From Nitrospina sp. (lineage in GTDB: Bacteria > Nitrospinota > Nitrospinia > Nitrospinales > VA-1), in NCBI GenBank assembly GCA_018673915.1, contig JABHBK010000067.1, forward strand, positions 1-64,000: 64,000 nt of DNA, read 5' to 3'. How positions within the stretch are numbered: the first letter of the stretch is position 1; each line of letters opens with the position of its first letter. The notes below the pieces were generated by a model that was not told where the DNA came from, did not search any database, and saw only the letters and a list, made by a program, of their open reading frames with translations. The position numbers were made by a program, and so were the translations under genes. Below are positions 33,895 to 42,011 of the stretch, one piece after another.

Positions 33895-36033
33895 ATGGCC
33901 TTAACTGAAGAAGAAAAGAGGATGATTGAAGAAGAGGAACAACTCCTCGAAAGGACCTTGGAGTCGCTATGCCGACAACTTCCTCAAGCTCAGGCATCAA
34001 AAGTCAGCGCAAATCTGGCAGCCCGCGAGTTGACGCGTCAGGTAGTCAATGAATGGAACGATGAAGAAAGACAACCTCTGGTATCAGATGAGGCCGTGGC
34101 TCACCGGGTTTTTGATATCCGAAAAAACAGCGACAAGGCTCTGCTCGAACTAATTCAAGAACCTTATTTCGGCAAGGTTTGCACGAAAGAGGAGGACGGC
34201 AGTGAGGTGTCTTTTCTGATAGGGAAAAAAAGCAATATTGAAGCTGGGGTTGTGGACTGGAGAAATGGCCCCATCGCAGGGTTATATTTCAATTACAAGC
34301 AGGATGAAGAGTTTTTTGAAGTGATAAACGAAAGGGAGCGTAGCGGTCACATACAATTACGCCGATCTTACCGAATTGAGAATGGGCACCTGGTTCAGAT
34401 AGATACTCCCGAAGGACTGTTTCGTAAAAACGAATCCGGTTGGGATAAACTGGATGTCGAGGATGAAATCGCCGCACATCGTTCAAGAAGCATTGGGTCC
34501 AGTGAAAAACGTCTGCCAAGTATTCTTTCCTTAATTACCAAAGACCAATTTGAACTTATTACCAGTGACCCGGAACGACCTGTCATCATCCAGGGGTCAG
34601 CGGGGTCTGGCAAAACTACGGTTGCTTTGCATCGGCTGGCCTGGCTCCTGCATGAAGAAAATTCGTTTGCCCAGGCAAAAAACACCCAAGTGTTGGTCAT
34701 GAACAGGTCATTGCAGATTTATGTTAGCGCCACTTTGCCTTCAATGGGGATAGAGGGAGTGGAAACCGCAACCTTCAATAGTTGGGCCATGTCTATAATT
34801 AGAAAAGTGGTTCGTGGGCGACCATTTTTTAAATTCCACAATGTTCCGACATTTGTAGAAGAGATAAAGTTTTCAGAAGAAATTTTAAATGCTCTGGGTG
34901 GCTGGGTGGAGAAACAAAAACATGCGTTGGATATTGAAGTGGTCGAGATATTTAAAAAATGGCCTGGGCAAATAAAATCATGGAAGAAGGCTGAGAACAA
35001 GGCGATATTGCCGCGTCTAAAGGACTTTGCCCATGATATTAAAGAATCTAACCTACCCAAATTTGATAAAGATAAATGCCTGGAATTTTTGAAGCGTAAA
35101 ATTTTTGATCTGGAGGACTATGTTCAAGATATTTACAAACTGTTAGCGGACATAGTGCATCTAAAAAACTATCTTTCTCCTGACACCAAGCTCGATTCGC
35201 ACCTTGATTATCTGAAAAGGTTGACGGAAAAAAACCAAGCTAAGAATAACCTGGACTATTTTGACATGTCCCTGATTCTTCGCCTCATCCAACTTAAAAA
35301 TGGCGGACTGCCTGATGGATCGGGAGGCGTGGTTTTGCTGGACCATTTGGTGATTGATGAGGCGCAGGATTTTGGTCCGGTTGAGTTCGCTATCATGATG
35401 TCTTCTGTCAGCGATAAACGCCAAGTGACGATTGTTGGCGATGTGGCTCAGAAGATTTTATCAGCGAGAAAATTTATCGGTTGGAACAAGGTAGTGAGTA
35501 ATCTGGGGATGGAAGAGGACTCCATCATCCGCCTTGAGGTGTCTTTCCGGTGTACAGTTCCCATCATGACTTTGGCGCATAAGGTAGCAGGAGACCCGAA
35601 AAAAGTTGAGGGCAGGGCGGGCTCTGATCCTGAATGGTTCAAAGCCGACGATAAGGAAAGCCTGTTGGAAAACTTGGTCAATTGGACCAATCGTCTGGTT
35701 GCGGCTGATCCCTACAAACTTATTGCCATAATTTGCCGCTACCCGAAACAGGCCATGGAATTAAAGGAAGAGCTGGAAGAGTATTTACATGGAGAAGTTC
35801 GCCTGGGGCACCGTGACCAGTTTTCTTTTGAGCCCGGGGTTATGGTTACAAATATCCATCAGGTCAAAGGATTGGAGTTTGATTCTGTTGCTATGATCGA
35901 ACCCGATGAAGATAATTATCCTATTAGAAGAGAAGAGAGCCGCAATATGATTTATGTGGGTATCACTCGGACCCAGGATGATTTGCTTTTGACAACGATC
36001 AAACCATTTTCTAAGGTGTTTTTTTATAACTAA
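33895..36033 (+). CDS. HelD-like superfamily 1 helicase (UvrD/Rep fold)
   Basis: A 712-residue SF1 helicase of the HelD/helicase IV type, a family that frees stalled RNA polymerase. The N-terminal 40 residues form a charged helical arm (EEEKRMIEEEEQLLERTLES), as in HelD, before an insert and the motor. Motif I is IIQGSAGSGKTTVALHRLAW, motif II is LVIDEAQDFGPVE, motif III is VTIVGDVAQKI, motif IV is SFRCT, motif V is TNIHQVKGLEFDSVAMIEP, and motif VI is YVGITRTQDDLLL. Whether it acts on RNA polymerase or DNA cannot be decided from sequence alone. Confidence 0.85.
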   Translation: MALTEEEKRMIEEEEQLLERTLESLCRQLPQAQASKVSANLAARELTRQVVNEWNDEERQPLVSDEAVAHRVFDIRKNSDKALLELIQEPYFGKVCTKEEDGSEVSFLIGKKSNIEAGVVDWRNGPIAGLYFNYKQDEEFFEVINERERSGHIQLRRSYRIENGHLVQIDTPEGLFRKNESGWDKLDVEDEIAAHRSRSIGSSEKRLPSILSLITKDQFELITSDPERPVIIQGSAGSGKTTVALHRLAWLLHEENSFAQAKNTQVLVMNRSLQIYVSATLPSMGIEGVETATFNSWAMSIIRKVVRGRPFFKFHNVPTFVEEIKFSEEILNALGGWVEKQKHALDIEVVEIFKKWPGQIKSWKKAENKAILPRLKDFAHDIKESNLPKFDKDKCLEFLKRKIFDLEDYVQDIYKLLADIVHLKNYLSPDTKLDSHLDYLKRLTEKNQAKNNLDYFDMSLILRLIQLKNGGLPDGSGGVVLLDHLVIDEAQDFGPVEFAIMMSSVSDKRQVTIVGDVAQKILSARKFIGWNKVVSNLGMEEDSIIRLEVSFRCTVPIMTLAHKVAGDPKKVEGRAGSDPEWFKADDKESLLENLVNWTNRLVAADPYKLIAIICRYPKQAMELKEELEEYLHGEVRLGHRDQFSFEPGVMVTNIHQVKGLEFDSVAMIEPDEDNYPIRREESRNMIYVGITRTQDDLLLTTIKPFSKVFFYN

Positions 36034-36041
36034 TTGTTGTT

Positions 36042-36070
36042 GAGTAAAAACAAATTTTTTTATAAAAAGT
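36042..36070 (+). promoter_or_regulatory. Possible promoter for the RNA candidate
   Basis: TTGAGT and TATAAA are separated by about 16 bp in the AT-rich stretch just after the helicase gene. A second possible pair, TTGCGA and TATATT with a 16-bp spacer, lies about 30 bp downstream. Either would start a transcript running into the structured region before truA. Confidence 0.35.
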
Positions 36071-36071
36071 T

Positions 36072-36280
36072 GCGAAACCGGGTGGGGGGACTATATTGTT
36101 GTAGTAAGGGATTTGAGACCACCCTTTAACAAGGAGGTCGGTATAGAAGCTGAGAGTCCACCTAAAATACTAAGTAGAACATAATTCAAGGTTCGCATAT
36201 AAATGTGAACGGTACCGCGTAGGACAGAAAGCGGGCCAAAAAAAGAGGAAAAAACGCGTTGGAAGGTTCAACGCGTTTTT
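36072..36280 (+). ncRNA. Candidate structured non-coding RNA or truA leader
   Basis: About 210 nt of non-coding sequence contain successive hairpins. One is GACC/GGTC enclosing CCTT/AAGG (36117-36139). Another is an 8-bp stem GTTCGCAT/ATGTGAAC with an ATAA loop (36191-36210). A third is a 7-bp stem with a bulge (36211-36218 with 36231-36237). A strong terminator hairpin ends the stretch. GGGTGG (36080-36085) and CCACCC (36118-36123) offer an alternative fold. I could not match it to 6S, SRP, RNase P, tmRNA or a known riboswitch. It could be a free small RNA or a truA attenuator. Confidence 0.45.
36251..36280 (+). terminator. Strong rho-independent terminator before truA
   Basis: AAAACGCGTTG (36251-36261) pairs perfectly with CAACGCGTTTT (36269-36279), an 11-bp stem with a 7-nt loop and trailing T. 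It lies only 22 bp before the truA start, so it ends the upstream RNA or acts as an attenuator of truA. Confidence 0.85.
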
Positions 36281-36301
36281 CATTTATTTGCGCAGAGTTG
36301 A

Positions 36302-37039
36302 ATGAAGAAAAAATACCTGCTTCTAGTAGAATATGAAGGCACTGCCTACCATGGCTGGCAGATCCAGCTAAATGGTATTACCATCCAGGAAGTTCTGGAA
36401 AAAGTCCTGAGTAAAATTACCAATACCCCAACAACTGTTTTAAGTTCTGGTCGCACGGATGCAGGAGTGCATGCGGAAGCGATGCCGGCCCATTTTCTCA
36501 CCGAATCAAAAATGAAGCCCGGCGAATTTCAATTAGCCTTAAACAGTCTTCTCCCGCACGATATAACCATTAAAGAAGTGCGCAACGTCCCCATGTCATT
36601 TCATGCCAGGGGTTCTGCCAAAAGTAAACTTTATCGCTATAAAATACTAAACAGGGATTATCCTTCTGCGCTTAACTTTCGCCGTTCCTGGTTTATTCCC
36701 CACAAGTTGGATATTGCGGCAATGCGAAGAGCCGCTAAATATTTTCAAGGAGAGCACGACTTCACATCATTTCGGGCAGGAAATTGCAACGCAAAATCTC
36801 CTGTTCGAACCATGGATCGTGTTGAAATTTTAAAACAGGATGGTTATATAGTATTTGAGTTTGAGGGGAAGGGGTTTCTGAAGCATATGGTGCGTAATTT
36901 TGTAGGAACCCTTGTGTACGTGGGCAAGAAAAAAATCCCCGCCAAAGATGTGAAATCCATTCTCGAAGCCTGCGATCGCAAAGCTGCAGGTCCCACAGCT
37001 CCTTCACATGGTCTCTGTCTGATAAAAGTGGAATATTAG
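36302..37039 (+). CDS. truA: tRNA pseudouridine synthase A
   Basis: Makes pseudouridine at tRNA positions 38-40 in the anticodon arm. The 245-residue product has the family start LVEYEGTAYHGWQIQ, the catalytic Asp in SSGRTDAGVHAEAMPAHF, LYRYKILNR, the segment GEHDFTSFRAGNC, and the C-terminal GKGFLKHMVRNFVGTLVYVG. It is full length. It starts close to a terminator hairpin, so transcription may depend on readthrough or on a promoter inside the 22-bp gap. The next gene is flgB, after a 245-bp non-coding stretch. Confidence 0.95.
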   Translation: MKKKYLLLVEYEGTAYHGWQIQLNGITIQEVLEKVLSKITNTPTTVLSSGRTDAGVHAEAMPAHFLTESKMKPGEFQLALNSLLPHDITIKEVRNVPMSFHARGSAKSKLYRYKILNRDYPSALNFRRSWFIPHKLDIAAMRRAAKYFQGEHDFTSFRAGNCNAKSPVRTMDRVEILKQDGYIVFEFEGKGFLKHMVRNFVGTLVYVGKKKIPAKDVKSILEACDRKAAGPTAPSHGLCLIKVEY

Positions 37040-37244
37040 ATTATTTTGAAGAGGCTCACACCGCGTTTTGCAAAGTTTGAGCATGAAATCGTAGGAAATA
37101 TTGTCAAAATTCCGGCAAAAATAGCCGAAACTCAGCTCCTTTGACGTATGGCGGGCAGGCCGAGTATTTTTAGAAAGTAATTAAGACCATTTAAATATAG
37201 TGGTTTACAGCATTAGAAAAAAAAATATCTCTTTTTTGGCTCTG

Positions 37245-37260
37245 TGGCATACGTTTTGCT
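37245..37260 (+). promoter_or_regulatory. Sigma-54 (-24/-12) promoter of flgB
   Basis: TGGCATACGTTTTGCT matches the sigma-54 consensus TGGCAC-N5-TTGCT with one mismatch. GG (37246-37247) and GC (37258-37259) are at the exact -24/-12 spacing. The predicted start is near 37270, 15 bp before flgB. Sigma-54 control of flagellar rod and basal-body genes is well known. Confidence 0.85.
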
Positions 37261-37284
37261 CTATAGAGGGCAAGGAGAAGCAAA

Positions 37285-37713
37285 ATGCCACTGATTGATA
37301 GATTATTATTTTCGGATAAGGTCCCTGGAGTCTTAAAAAAGGGACTGAATATGATGTCCGCCCGGCAAAACCTGATTTCATCGAATATCAGTAACGTCGA
37401 TACTCCTGGGTTCAAGGCCAGTGACATTGATTTTCAGGGACAATTGCGCGCCGCTTTGGGTTCTGAAGTGGGTCTTAACCTGAAGGCGACCAATACAAAG
37501 CATTTTGGGCCTTCTACTTCTAATATTATGGGTTTAGAAGTGGATCCATTTGAAGAGGAAGCGGCTGCTAAATCCAACGGAAATAATGTTGATATCGATA
37601 AAGAAATGGCAAAAATGGCCGAAAATCAGATTTATTACAACGCATCCGTCCAGTTGATGATGAAAAGAGGTTCCACCATCCGTAGTGCCGTGACGGAGTT
37701 GCCGCAACAGTAG
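37285..37713 (+). CDS. flgB: Flagellar basal-body rod protein FlgB
   Basis: Proximal rod component of the flagellum. The 142-residue product has the N-terminal rod signature MMSARQNLISSNISNVDTPG (the ANxxTPGF-type motif) and the C-terminal heptad region NQIYYNASVQLMMKRGSTIR typical of rod proteins. AAGGAG lies upstream of the ATG. It is driven by the sigma-54 promoter at 37245-37260. The usual partner flgC is not next to it; fliE follows after 70 bp, and no other flagellar gene lies in the window. Confidence 0.95.
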   Translation: MPLIDRLLFSDKVPGVLKKGLNMMSARQNLISSNISNVDTPGFKASDIDFQGQLRAALGSEVGLNLKATNTKHFGPSTSNIMGLEVDPFEEEAAAKSNGNNVDIDKEMAKMAENQIYYNASVQLMMKRGSTIRSAVTELPQQ

Positions 37714-37783
37714 GGTTAGTTATTTAGTTAAATTATTGTTATAATAAAGTTGATAAAATTACTATTTTGACGATCAGATATTT

Positions 37784-38098
37784 ATGAAAGATATTACTGT
37801 ATCCAGCAATTTACAGGCGTTACAAGGTCCGGGGCCTTCCCAGGGGCTAGGTGCGTCCAAGGTAGGCGCAGAAGGGGGACCCTCTTTTGCTGATACCCTT
37901 GCTGATTCGCTGGATAAGGTCAACACTATGCAGAAACAAGCGGACGTTGCCATTCAGGATTTCGTTGTGGGGGACACTCGTAATATCCATGAAACCATGA
38001 TTGCTGTAGGCAAAGCCGATCTGGCATTTCGACTGACCATGCAGGTGCGTAACAAAATTGTTGAAGCTTATCAGGAAGTGATGCGTACCCAGGTTTAA
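37784..38098 (+). CDS. fliE: Flagellar hook-basal body complex protein FliE
   Basis: FliE joins the MS ring (FliF) to the rod. The 104-residue product has a Gly/Pro/Ser-rich N-terminus, then SFADTLADSLDKVNTMQKQA and DTRNIHETMIAVGKADLAFR, the typical FliE C-terminal helices, ending VRNKIVEAYQEVMRTQV. It is full length. It is separated from flgB by only 70 bp, where flgC would normally lie. fliF and fliG do not follow; a terminator closes the unit 68 bp after fliE. Confidence 0.94.
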   Translation: MKDITVSSNLQALQGPGPSQGLGASKVGAEGGPSFADTLADSLDKVNTMQKQADVAIQDFVVGDTRNIHETMIAVGKADLAFRLTMQVRNKIVEAYQEVMRTQV

Positions 38099-38165
38099 CT
38101 ACCAGCCGTAGTGACTACTTGTGGAGTAGCTTTTTATACCAGCAATGATGCTTTCGGTTTAGTAA

Positions 38166-38198
38166 CCCTTGGAAATTTTATTCCAGGGGCTTTTTTTT
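38166..38198 (+). terminator. Terminator after fliE
   Basis: CCCTTGG (38166-38172) pairs with CCAGGGG (38183-38189), with one G-U pair and a 10-nt loop, followed by eight T. It ends the two-gene flgB-fliE unit. Confidence 0.8.
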
Positions 38199-38212
38199 GT
38201 CTTTTATGAATG

Positions 38213-38241
38213 TTGACAAGCAAGTTTTATTGGCAGATATT
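38213..38241 (+). promoter_or_regulatory. Likely sigma-70-type promoter for the SmbP-like gene
   Basis: A perfect -35 TTGACA (38213-38218) is followed after 17 bp by GATATT (38236-38241), a fair -10. It lies between the fliE terminator and the SmbP-like gene, giving a leader of about 70 nt. Confidence 0.5.
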
Positions 38242-38320
38242 ATTAAGAGAATTTTATGATAACAGCCAAGACGTTTCATTAAGAATATTGAAGCGGATTA
38301 AAGTTTTTGGGAGGTTAAAA

Positions 38321-38716
38321 ATGATACAACGGTTAATTACGGTGGGTACATGTTTCTTCGTAGCAATTTTCCTGGCTGGAAATCCTGTCTGGGCACAATC
38401 GGGCGGTCATGCCAGCGTGGGGTTGGGCCATGGTGAAGAGGGATACCTCCACTTGGAAGAAATGGTCAAGCATTTGGAGTTCAGTCTGCAAATGCCGGAT
38501 GCTAGTGAAGAATTGAAAACTCATGGTCCCTTGGCTTTGCAACATGCCAAGGAAGCGTTGAAACATTACAATGAAGCTCTGAAACATGGTTCGGAGTCAT
38601 TAGGTCGGCGGGCGCAGATGCCGATGGCTGAAGGCTCTGGCGGGGGTGGTCATAGAGAGGCACCGCGTCAGCAGGAGGAAGGTTCTTCTCACAGTCATGA
38701 TGAAGGTTCCCATTAA
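38321..38716 (+). CDS. Small exported His-rich protein, SmbP-like (putative metal binding)
   Basis: A 131-residue protein with a signal peptide (MIQRLITVGTCFFVAIFLAG to VWAQS). The helical mature part has His at regular spacing: HLEEMVKHLEFSL, LALQHAKEALKHYNEALKHG. The C-terminal tail is rich in Gly, Glu, His and Ser (HSHDEGSH at the end). The pattern is like SmbP, the small copper-binding periplasmic protein of Nitrosomonas europaea. GGGAGG precedes ATG 38321, so I reject the longer in-frame start at 38210. A perfect -35 and a terminator mark it as its own transcript. Confidence 0.75.
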   Translation: MIQRLITVGTCFFVAIFLAGNPVWAQSGGHASVGLGHGEEGYLHLEEMVKHLEFSLQMPDASEELKTHGPLALQHAKEALKHYNEALKHGSESLGRRAQMPMAEGSGGGGHREAPRQQEEGSSHSHDEGSH

Positions 38717-38721
38717 AGAGA

Positions 38722-39045
38722 TCAGGTTGTGTTTATAATGGGACCCACCAGAATTTTTCCATTATCTATTTTTACCTGATAGACACGAGTATCCCATTCT
38801 TCACCGCGATCACATTTTCCCGTTTTAAGGTCGAAGCGGTAACCGTGGTTGGGACATTTTATGCCTACGCCATTAATTGTTCCCCGTACCAGGGGGGCGG
38901 TTTTTTTGTGTGGGCATTTGTCGTAAATGGCAAACAGTTCCCCATCCAGGTTGAAAAGGGTGATGAGTTCATTGTCGACTTCAACGCGCTTTCTTTCTCC
39001 TGGGGGAATTTCTTCAACATTGGCAACTTCAGTAAACTTTGTCAT
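38722..39045 (-). CDS. Rieske [2Fe-2S] ferredoxin, NirD-like
   Basis: A 107-residue Rieske protein. The cluster ligands are visible as CPHKKTAPL and CPNHGYRFD, the CxH and CxxH pairs. It lacks a membrane segment and resembles the small subunit type of assimilatory nitrite reductase or dioxygenase ferredoxins. The start is ATG 39045, which overlaps the stop of the rhodanese gene (ATGA), so translation is coupled. An extension to 39084 is open but lies inside the neighbouring gene. The pairing suggests electron transfer in a sulphur or nitrite-related redox path, but this is inference. Confidence 0.88.
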   Translation of the reverse strand: MTKFTEVANVEEIPPGERKRVEVDNELITLFNLDGELFAIYDKCPHKKTAPLVRGTINGVGIKCPNHGYRFDLKTGKCDRGEEWDTRVYQVKIDNGKILVGPIINTT

Positions 39046-39974
39046 CCGTCCTCTATAGGAAAAGAAGATTGGCTCCAGTCCCACCAGGAGCCATCATAAT
39101 TTCTAACCTTATACCCCAAATAGCGAAAAACAAAATAAGCCATGGCTGACCGAACCCCACCGGTACAATACACAATAATTTTATGATCGGGTCGTATGCC
39201 ATTTTGGCTTAACATTGAGTTTAGTGCTGGCAGGGTTTTCAGGGTCCCATCTGCCTGAAAAAACTCTGGCCAATGAATATGGATAGCATTAGGAATATGC
39301 CCGGATCTAGCCGAACCATAGGGAGTGGCCCCCTTGAATTCCTTTTGGGTTCTGTTATCAATAATGACTGAATTGTTTAATGAAAAATATTTATTTATCA
39401 AATATTTATCTGCAATTATATCAGGGTTAAGATTAATACTGTTTAGGACCGATTCGGGCTGAGGGGTGGGGTTCTGGCGGCCTCTTTCTATTTTCTTGCC
39501 AGCCTGTTTCCAGCTAATAAATCCCCCATCGAGTAGGGATACATTTTGAAACCCATAATATTCAAACATCCAGAAAAAACGGCCATCAGTTCTCCAGGGG
39601 TCGTCCGGTTCTCCATAAATTATGATGGGCTTATTAGAGGAAAACCCCAGCGGAGCGAGTTTTGCGGCAATAAAACCTTTATCGTCTTTCAGTAACCCTT
39701 TTACGCCCTTTACTTTATGGGTAAATTCCCACCAATCGTCCAGATTTATGGCTCCGGGGATATGGCCTAATAGGAATTTCCAAGCTGGGCGGGTATCCAC
39801 AATGACTCTCTGGCTCTGGGGGAGGGTACTCAGAGCTTCTGGAGTCATAAGAATCCCTTTGACCGGGCTTTTGGGGGCATTAACTCCGACCAAAAATAAG
39901 CTCAAAATGAGTAAGATAGGCACCCTAATTTTTCTTGACAAAATACGGGCTCCGCTAGTACTATCAGGCTTCAT
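39042..39974 (-). CDS. Exported sulfurtransferase with two rhodanese domains
   Basis: A 310-residue tandem-rhodanese protein of the thiosulfate/mercaptopyruvate sulfurtransferase type. An N-terminal hydrophobic stretch (VPILLILSLFLVGVNA) suggests export or membrane anchoring. The first, inactive-type domain has VIVDTRPAWKFLLGHIPGAI; the second has the catalytic Cys in IIVYCTGGVRSAMAYF. The active loop CTGGVRS differs from the classic CRKGVT and CGSGVT loops, so the substrate is uncertain. It is followed by the Rieske ferredoxin with a 4-nt overlap. Confidence 0.88.
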   Translation of the reverse strand: MKPDSTSGARILSRKIRVPILLILSLFLVGVNAPKSPVKGILMTPEALSTLPQSQRVIVDTRPAWKFLLGHIPGAINLDDWWEFTHKVKGVKGLLKDDKGFIAAKLAPLGFSSNKPIIIYGEPDDPWRTDGRFFWMFEYYGFQNVSLLDGGFISWKQAGKKIERGRQNPTPQPESVLNSINLNPDIIADKYLINKYFSLNNSVIIDNRTQKEFKGATPYGSARSGHIPNAIHIHWPEFFQADGTLKTLPALNSMLSQNGIRPDHKIIVYCTGGVRSAMAYFVFRYLGYKVRNYDGSWWDWSQSSFPIEDG

Positions 39975-40190
39975 TTTTTCTCTTCGTTTGATTAAAACCG
40001 GAGCATTTTTATAAAAAATGACTCTGATAAAGGGCTTGAATAAAAAGGATTAATTTCCTTCCCCTGTCACTCTAAAGATTATATATGATTTAGATGTTGA
40101 GAGGCGCTATTAGATTGTTTAAAAATTGGCCGTTGAGGATTGAAATCGGCTTAGCAGATAAGAAATTTTATTTTAATAAAAGGTTGAACT

Positions 40191-41012
40191 ATGACAACGG
40201 ATGAACAAGGCAAGCAAGACGAATCTTCTCAAACTCCTAAAGACCGGTTGGATGAAATTAAAAAGGAAGAGAAAGAGGACGCAAGTGATTATTATACCCA
40301 GGGAGATTCAAAAGGTAACGTGAACGAAGCTGCCGAGTTCAATAAGCCCGTTGCGCCAGTTCAAGAGCAACAGGAAGAGATGAATATGCTGAAGGCGGTT
40401 GCCTTCCTGGGTTTTGGAATGGCGGCCTTGTCCATTATATTTATCCTGTTTTTTGTTCGCGATTTAGACACTCGGGTGATGGGTATGGATGGTACGGTAA
40501 CCAGCCTCGAAGAAAAAATAGTTCCTCTTAAAAAGCACATGGATGACAGCTTTAGTAAAGTCAATGAAGATATATCAGGTTTGAAAAGTAAGCTGGGTAA
40601 CTATGAGCGCACAATGGCGGTTATGGAACTCAAGCGTACTTTGGTTACGGTTCAGGAAATGTCTTTGGGCGATTCACCCGATATTAAGGCGAAATCTGGT
40701 GAGGTGGTTGCCGGCATTGAATCACTATTGGCAGAATTGGGAGTTGGAACCCAAGCAGGAATGCCTGCGGGAATTGTTAGCTTGGAAGAAGCACCAATAG
40801 CCGAACCGGTTCATACTGAAGAGCCTGTTGCAGATGAACCTGTGGCAGAAGAACCCGCTCATGCTGAAGAAGCTCCAGCCGAAGAGGCTGCCGTTGAGGA
40901 AGCATCTGAGCCCGCGCCCGAAGAACCAGAAGCTTCGGAAGAAAGTTCTGAAGAAAGCTCTGAAGAAAGTTCCGAAGGCGGAGATGATGATGAAGAGGAA
41001 GATGACGAGTAA
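40191..41012 (+). CDS. Membrane protein with coiled coil and acidic repetitive tail
   Basis: I recognise no family. The 273-residue product has a charged N-terminus, one membrane segment (about residues 67-87, AVAFLGFGMAALSIIFILFF), a coiled-coil region (about 95-145), then a long acidic Ala/Pro/Glu tail with EEPVADEPVAEEP-like repeats ending in SEESSEESSEESSEGG and a run of Asp/Glu. One likely topology is N-in, with the tail in the periplasm. The gene precedes the LapA-like gene by 47 bp on the same strand. Confidence 0.7.
   Translation: MTTDEQGKQDESSQTPKDRLDEIKKEEKEDASDYYTQGDSKGNVNEAAEFNKPVAPVQEQQEEMNMLKAVAFLGFGMAALSIIFILFFVRDLDTRVMGMDGTVTSLEEKIVPLKKHMDDSFSKVNEDISGLKSKLGNYERTMAVMELKRTLVTVQEMSLGDSPDIKAKSGEVVAGIESLLAELGVGTQAGMPAGIVSLEEAPIAEPVHTEEPVADEPVAEEPAHAEEAPAEEAAVEEASEPAPEEPEASEESSEESSEESSEGGDDDEEEDDE
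40935..40970 (+). repeat. 12-bp tandem repeat coding for Ser-Glu-Glu-Ser
   Basis: Three near-identical 12-bp units, TCKGAAGAAAGY-like, run from 40935 to 40970 inside the acidic tail of the membrane protein and encode SEES each time. Such repeats can change copy number by slippage in frame. Confidence 0.75.
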
Positions 41013-41059
41013 AAGAGGTCATTCTTTCTCTTCAACCTTTTAGTTTTCTTCAAGCCACC

Positions 41060-41386
41060 ATGCCAGCCATAAAATTTATTCTATCCATCCTTTTGTTGAT
41101 CGTTATTGCTTCGTTCGCCGTGAAAAATATGGGCTCGGTGGAGATCAGTTATTACGATTTTAAATTCCAGCTCCATTCTATAGAACTGCCGCTGATGGTG
41201 GTGGTCGTGATCCCATTAATATTGGGTTTTTTGATCGCCTGGTTTATGGGCGTGTTTGATCGGTTTAAATTAAATTCCACTATTCGCAAACAAAACAAAT
41301 CCATCTCCTCCATGGAAGAGGAACTGGAAAGGCTCAAAAACACCCCTCAACTTCCTGTCCAGGCAGAGTCCTCCACCGACTCCTAG
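41060..41386 (+). CDS. LapA-domain (DUF1049) membrane protein
   Basis: A 108-residue protein with two membrane segments (about 4-22, KFILSILLLIVIASFAV, and 43-67, ELPLMVVVVIPLILGFLI), joined by a short loop with VEISYYDFKFQL. The C-terminal coiled coil begins SISSMEEELERLK. This layout matches the LapA domain of the LPS assembly protein family and the related DUF1049 group. It lies 47 bp after the acidic membrane protein, with which it may act. The C-terminus is cytoplasmic if typical. Confidence 0.85.
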   Translation: MPAIKFILSILLLIVIASFAVKNMGSVEISYYDFKFQLHSIELPLMVVVVIPLILGFLIAWFMGVFDRFKLNSTIRKQNKSISSMEEELERLKNTPQLPVQAESSTDS

Positions 41387-41397
41387 AATCAACGCTT

Positions 41398-41835
41398 CTA
41401 TCTTAGTCTCGGGTTTGCATAAAAAGCTACAAGGTCCTTGACTGAAATCATTCCTACAATCTTGCCGTTCTCTGTTATAGGGAGATGTCGAATCTTTTTT
41501 TTCGCCATATATGCATTGGCCTCTGTTACGGGCTCGTGGCAATCCAAAGTAACTATGGGTTGAGCGGTCATGACTTCAGTGACTTTTGTGGTTTTAGGGT
41601 CCATGCCCCCACCTAAAACTTTGCGGCTTAAGTCCGTTTCTGTAACGATCCCGATATATTCCTCTTTATCCTTTACCAGAACCGAGCCTATACTTTTTTC
41701 GTGCATGAACTTGGCGGTTTCCTGAACTGTGGAATCCGAGCCTACGCTGATTACAGTGGAGCTCATATAATCAGATATTTCTGTCCGGGTAGTCGAGTCT
41801 TTTGCAAACTTGTGGGTGGAATGTTTTGTAACCAT
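41398..41835 (-). CDS. CBS domain-pair protein
   Basis: A 145-residue stand-alone Bateman module: two CBS domains, with YMSSTVISVGSDSTVQETAK and VLVKDKEEYIGIVTETDLSR in the first and MTAQPIVTLDCHEPVTEANA and HLPITENGKIVGMISVKDL in the second. Such modules bind adenosyl ligands such as AMP or ATP and sense energy state. No enzyme domain is attached. It is convergent with the LapA-like gene and is read alone. Confidence 0.92.
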   Translation of the reverse strand: MVTKHSTHKFAKDSTTRTEISDYMSSTVISVGSDSTVQETAKFMHEKSIGSVLVKDKEEYIGIVTETDLSRKVLGGGMDPKTTKVTEVMTAQPIVTLDCHEPVTEANAYMAKKKIRHLPITENGKIVGMISVKDLVAFYANPRLR

Positions 41836-42011
41836 TGATTAACCTCGAAATCAGGAATGGGTTTGAGTATCTAGTTGCTTTCATTGAAATCTAGGGTTAG
41901 ATACCCTGCTTGTCAATTGGATGCCTGGATTTTTAAAGAAGGTTCAATGTTTAAAGGCAGGATTAATCTGTTTTTTATTGGGAAGAAGAGTTGGGAGGGT
42001 CAAAAACACCA

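Noticed and set aside
36205-36220. GGTACCGCG before truA as a T-box
   Set aside because: The base before GG should be T, and no stem I with a specifier loop, AG bulge or conserved distal loop is visible. The terminator does not pair with this element, and truA is not a typical T-box target.
38210-38320. Longer start for the SmbP-like protein
   Set aside because: It places the signal peptide internally and overlaps the promoter; GGGAGG precedes the chosen ATG.
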